Below are positions 40,590-41,892 of a DNA stretch of 41,892 bases, one piece after another (position 1 is the first letter of the stretch; each line of letters opens with the position of its first letter). This DNA is from Deltaproteobacteria bacterium (lineage in GTDB: Bacteria > Desulfobacterota > GWC2-55-46): the NCBI GenBank assembly GCA_016235365.1, contig JACRLF010000023.1:1-41892 (forward strand), given 5' to 3'. The translations under genes were made by a program, and so were the position numbers. The notes below the pieces were generated by a model, which did not search any database, had not been told where the DNA came from, and saw nothing but the letters and a program-made list of their open reading frames with translations.

Positions 40590-40631
40590 TACCTAAGCCG
40601 CGGGGTATCTCATCCGGGGACGGATTGACGC

Positions 40632-40669
40632 AAAAAAAAGGCCCCCATCTCTTTAAGATGGGGGCCTTT
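40632..40669 (-). terminator. Terminator of the cold-shock gene
   Basis: AAAGGCCCCCATCT-CTTTA-AGATGGGGGCCTTT, 14-bp stem, with eight T on the minus strand. Confidence 0.93.
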
Positions 40670-40684
40670 CCGGTTCTGGCGTGA

Positions 40685-40885
40685 TTACCTGGGGATCACA
40701 TTTACGGCTTTTGAACCCTTCGCGTCCTTTAGTATCTCAAACTCGACCTGCTGGCCTTCTTTGAGCGTCTTGAACCCATCACCCTTTATGGATGAGTAAT
40801 GGACAAAGAGATCCTCGCCGGATTCCCTTTCGATGAACCCAAAACCCTTGGACTCATTGAACCACTTCACGGTACCTGTCGGCAT
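40685..40885 (-). CDS. Cold-shock protein, CspA family
   Basis: Product of 66 aa, full length. RNP1 (KGFGFI) and RNP2 (LFVHYS) nucleic-acid-binding motifs are intact within [19 protein letters not shown] and [15 protein letters not shown]. Single-stranded RNA/DNA chaperone. AGGAGG precedes ATG 40885, a strong promoter lies about 100 nt upstream and a strong terminator follows, so it is a monocistronic unit with a leader of roughly 90 nt. Confidence 0.97.
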   Translation of the reverse strand: MPTGTVKWFNESKGFGFIERESGEDLFVHYSSIKGDGFKTLKEGQQVEFEILKDAKGSKAVNVIPR

Positions 40886-40984
40886 CGCACAAAACCTCCT
40901 TTCTGAATTTTATAAACCTTGAGGTTCTGCGCGACCCGCTTTTCCGGGATACCGCTTAACAAACCTGCTCAAGCTTATTGTTTC

Positions 40985-41013
40985 AGTTTAGACTAAAAAT
41001 TCAAAGGTGTCAA
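40985..41013 (-). promoter_or_regulatory. Promoter of the cold-shock gene
   Basis: Minus strand TTGACA, 17-nt spacer, TAAACT. The inferred 5' UTR is about 90 nt. Confidence 0.8.
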
Positions 41014-41160
41014 TATATAAATTTCAATCGGTCAAACGTAAAGGCGGGATGGGATGGCGGCCTCCCTCAGGGGGACGCTTCCAGCGGCAATGCCGGCAAC
41101 CGGTTTAAGGATGGGGACGCTCTTGCGCAATAGCTGTGGATTCGGTGAAACCGGCGCCCC

Positions 41161-41892
41161 TCAATTGTCGTTGCATGTGTCGGTCGTCCCGTTGCTTAAG
41201 GAATGTGTGCAGTTGTATGAATAGGTCATGACGACGCCGTGACATTGCAGGTTGCAGTTCATCTGCCCGCTTGAATAGTACCAGGTCGGCAGGGCGTAGC
41301 TGTTGCCCGTAACGACGCTCGGGGCGAAGTTTATCAGGTGAGTATCCCCGTCCGGGGGCAGTCCCGAACCGGCGTTGTAACTGGTGTTCGTGGCCTGGAC
41401 GTTGCTGTGTATGTTATAGTGGCACGTCATGCACGCCTCGTATGTCGTATTCCACCCCATGCCGGACCCGTCGCCGTTCAGATGGAAGGAATGGAGGTTA
41501 TTCGGCCCCATGCCGCCGCTATTGTAAAAGTTCGTGTTGTTGTTGTTGCCGTAGAAGGTGTTCCAGTCGTGGCAGTTGAAGCATAGCTTGAACCTGTTCC
41601 GGAACTCGGTGGTGCTCCCAGGCGCGTTAAACGGCCTGCTCGTCGTGGGCAGAGTGCCGGTGAAGTAGTAGTCCCTCAATATGGACCTGTCGCCGTTGTC
41701 CGAGACCCCGGAATAAAAGGTCAACGCCGGCGTGGCTATCTGAGAGCCGTGCGGGCCGACCGGGCTTGTCCCCGTATAGTTCGATGAAACGTCCGTGGTC
41801 CTCAGGTTCGACTCGGTTATCGGGCCGCTCACCCCGCCCGCGGCGTTGTTATTGTGGCAGTCCGTGCAGTTTATCGTAAGGTTCTGTAGAGC
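41161..41892 (-). CDS. Multiheme cytochrome c, C-terminal part (runs off the window)
   Basis: Open to the right edge (the ORF track shows only an internal Met at 41832). The visible C-terminal 243 residues are closely similar to the end of the 32196 cytochrome: CTDCHNNNAAGGVSGPITESNLRTTDV, GPHGSQIATPALTFYSG, KLCFNCHDWNTFYGN, EACMTCHYNIHSNVQATNT, then CNLQCHG (CX3CH again) and the tail TNGTTDTCNDN-like end. Three CXXCH plus one CX3CH are visible. The first gene has YVTN beta-propeller downstream; here no such partner follows. Probably a recent duplication. Confidence 0.9.
   Translation of the reverse strand, partial: ALQNLTINCTDCHNNNAAGGVSGPITESNLRTTDVSSNYTGTSPVGPHGSQIATPALTFYSGVSDNGDRSILRDYYFTGTLPTTSRPFNAPGSTTEFRNRFKLCFNCHDWNTFYGNNNNTNFYNSGGMGPNNLHSFHLNGDGSGMGWNTTYEACMTCHYNIHSNVQATNTSYNAGSGLPPDGDTHLINFAPSVVTGNSYALPTWYYSSGQMNCNLQCHGVVMTYSYNCTHSLSNGTTDTCNDN

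Overview
Likely host: an uncultured deltaproteobacterial-type (Desulfobacterota/Desulfuromonadia-like) bacterium. This is inferred from the fatty-acid gene order yceD-rpmF-plsX-fabH-fabD-fabG-acpP-fabF-rpiB-glyA, the high GC with heavy AGG (Arg) and ATA (Ile) use, and the many multiheme c-type cytochromes. No rRNA or other phylogenetic marker is present, so the phylum is an inference.

Layout. 1-2.6 kb: the 5' part of a lipoyl synthase homologue on the minus strand that lacks two cluster cysteines, a repeat-bracketed DUF2064 glycosyltransferase, and a DUF3343/zinc-ribbon pair. 2.6-11.5 kb: a long minus-strand housekeeping operon (yceD to glyA) with a strong promoter before yceD and a terminator after glyA. 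11.5-13.3 kb: tRNA-Gln followed by a 1.6 kb AT-richer insert bounded by a 20-bp duplication of the tRNA 3' end; it carries a Tlde1-like peptidoglycan-targeting toxin and a probable periplasmic immunity protein. 13.4-18.2 kb: a minus-strand cluster of a 63-aa double-glycine-type leader peptide gene, a leaky-looking terminator, a circularly permuted ATP-grasp-like ligase, TldD and TldE. I read this as a candidate undescribed RiPP (modified peptide) system. 18.5-20 kb: tRNA-Glu and two tandem paralogues of unrecognised function. 20.3-21.9 kb: bacteriohemerythrin and prmC. 22.3-28.7 kb: an electron-transfer cluster (membrane cytochrome b-like protein, a giant cytochrome with about 38 CXXCH motifs, an outer-membrane beta-barrel, and a convergent membrane-anchored ferredoxin/FAD/NAD(P) oxidoreductase). 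29.5-34.3 kb: an SH3/NlpC-P60 peptidase, a YVTN beta-propeller and a second secreted multiheme cytochrome, whose paralogue runs off the right edge at 41.2-41.9 kb. 34.4-41 kb: EamA and hemerythrin gene remnants, a geranylgeranyl-reductase-like flavoprotein, ferritin-like and rubredoxin-like proteins, a MidA-type methyltransferase and a cold-shock protein.

The window is unusually rich in small repeats: (i) a roughly 120-bp element (called here the MHSER element) with an open frame that appears to supply start codons or tails to neighbouring genes, (ii) a MITE-like family with GCAGGCTGTTGAAAAA-type ends, one copy nested inside an MHSER element, (iii) short CAGAACGTTAAA-type palindromes that often abut MHSER elements, and (iv) two further single-copy MITE-like elements.

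How it fits together: the cytochrome b-like protein, giant cytochrome and barrel look like an inner-membrane-to-outside electron conduit, with the ferredoxin/FAD protein as a possible electron entry point. The ferritin, rubredoxin and hemerythrin genes fit an anaerobe or microaerophile coping with oxygen and iron. All functional assignments come from reading motifs; no database search was run.
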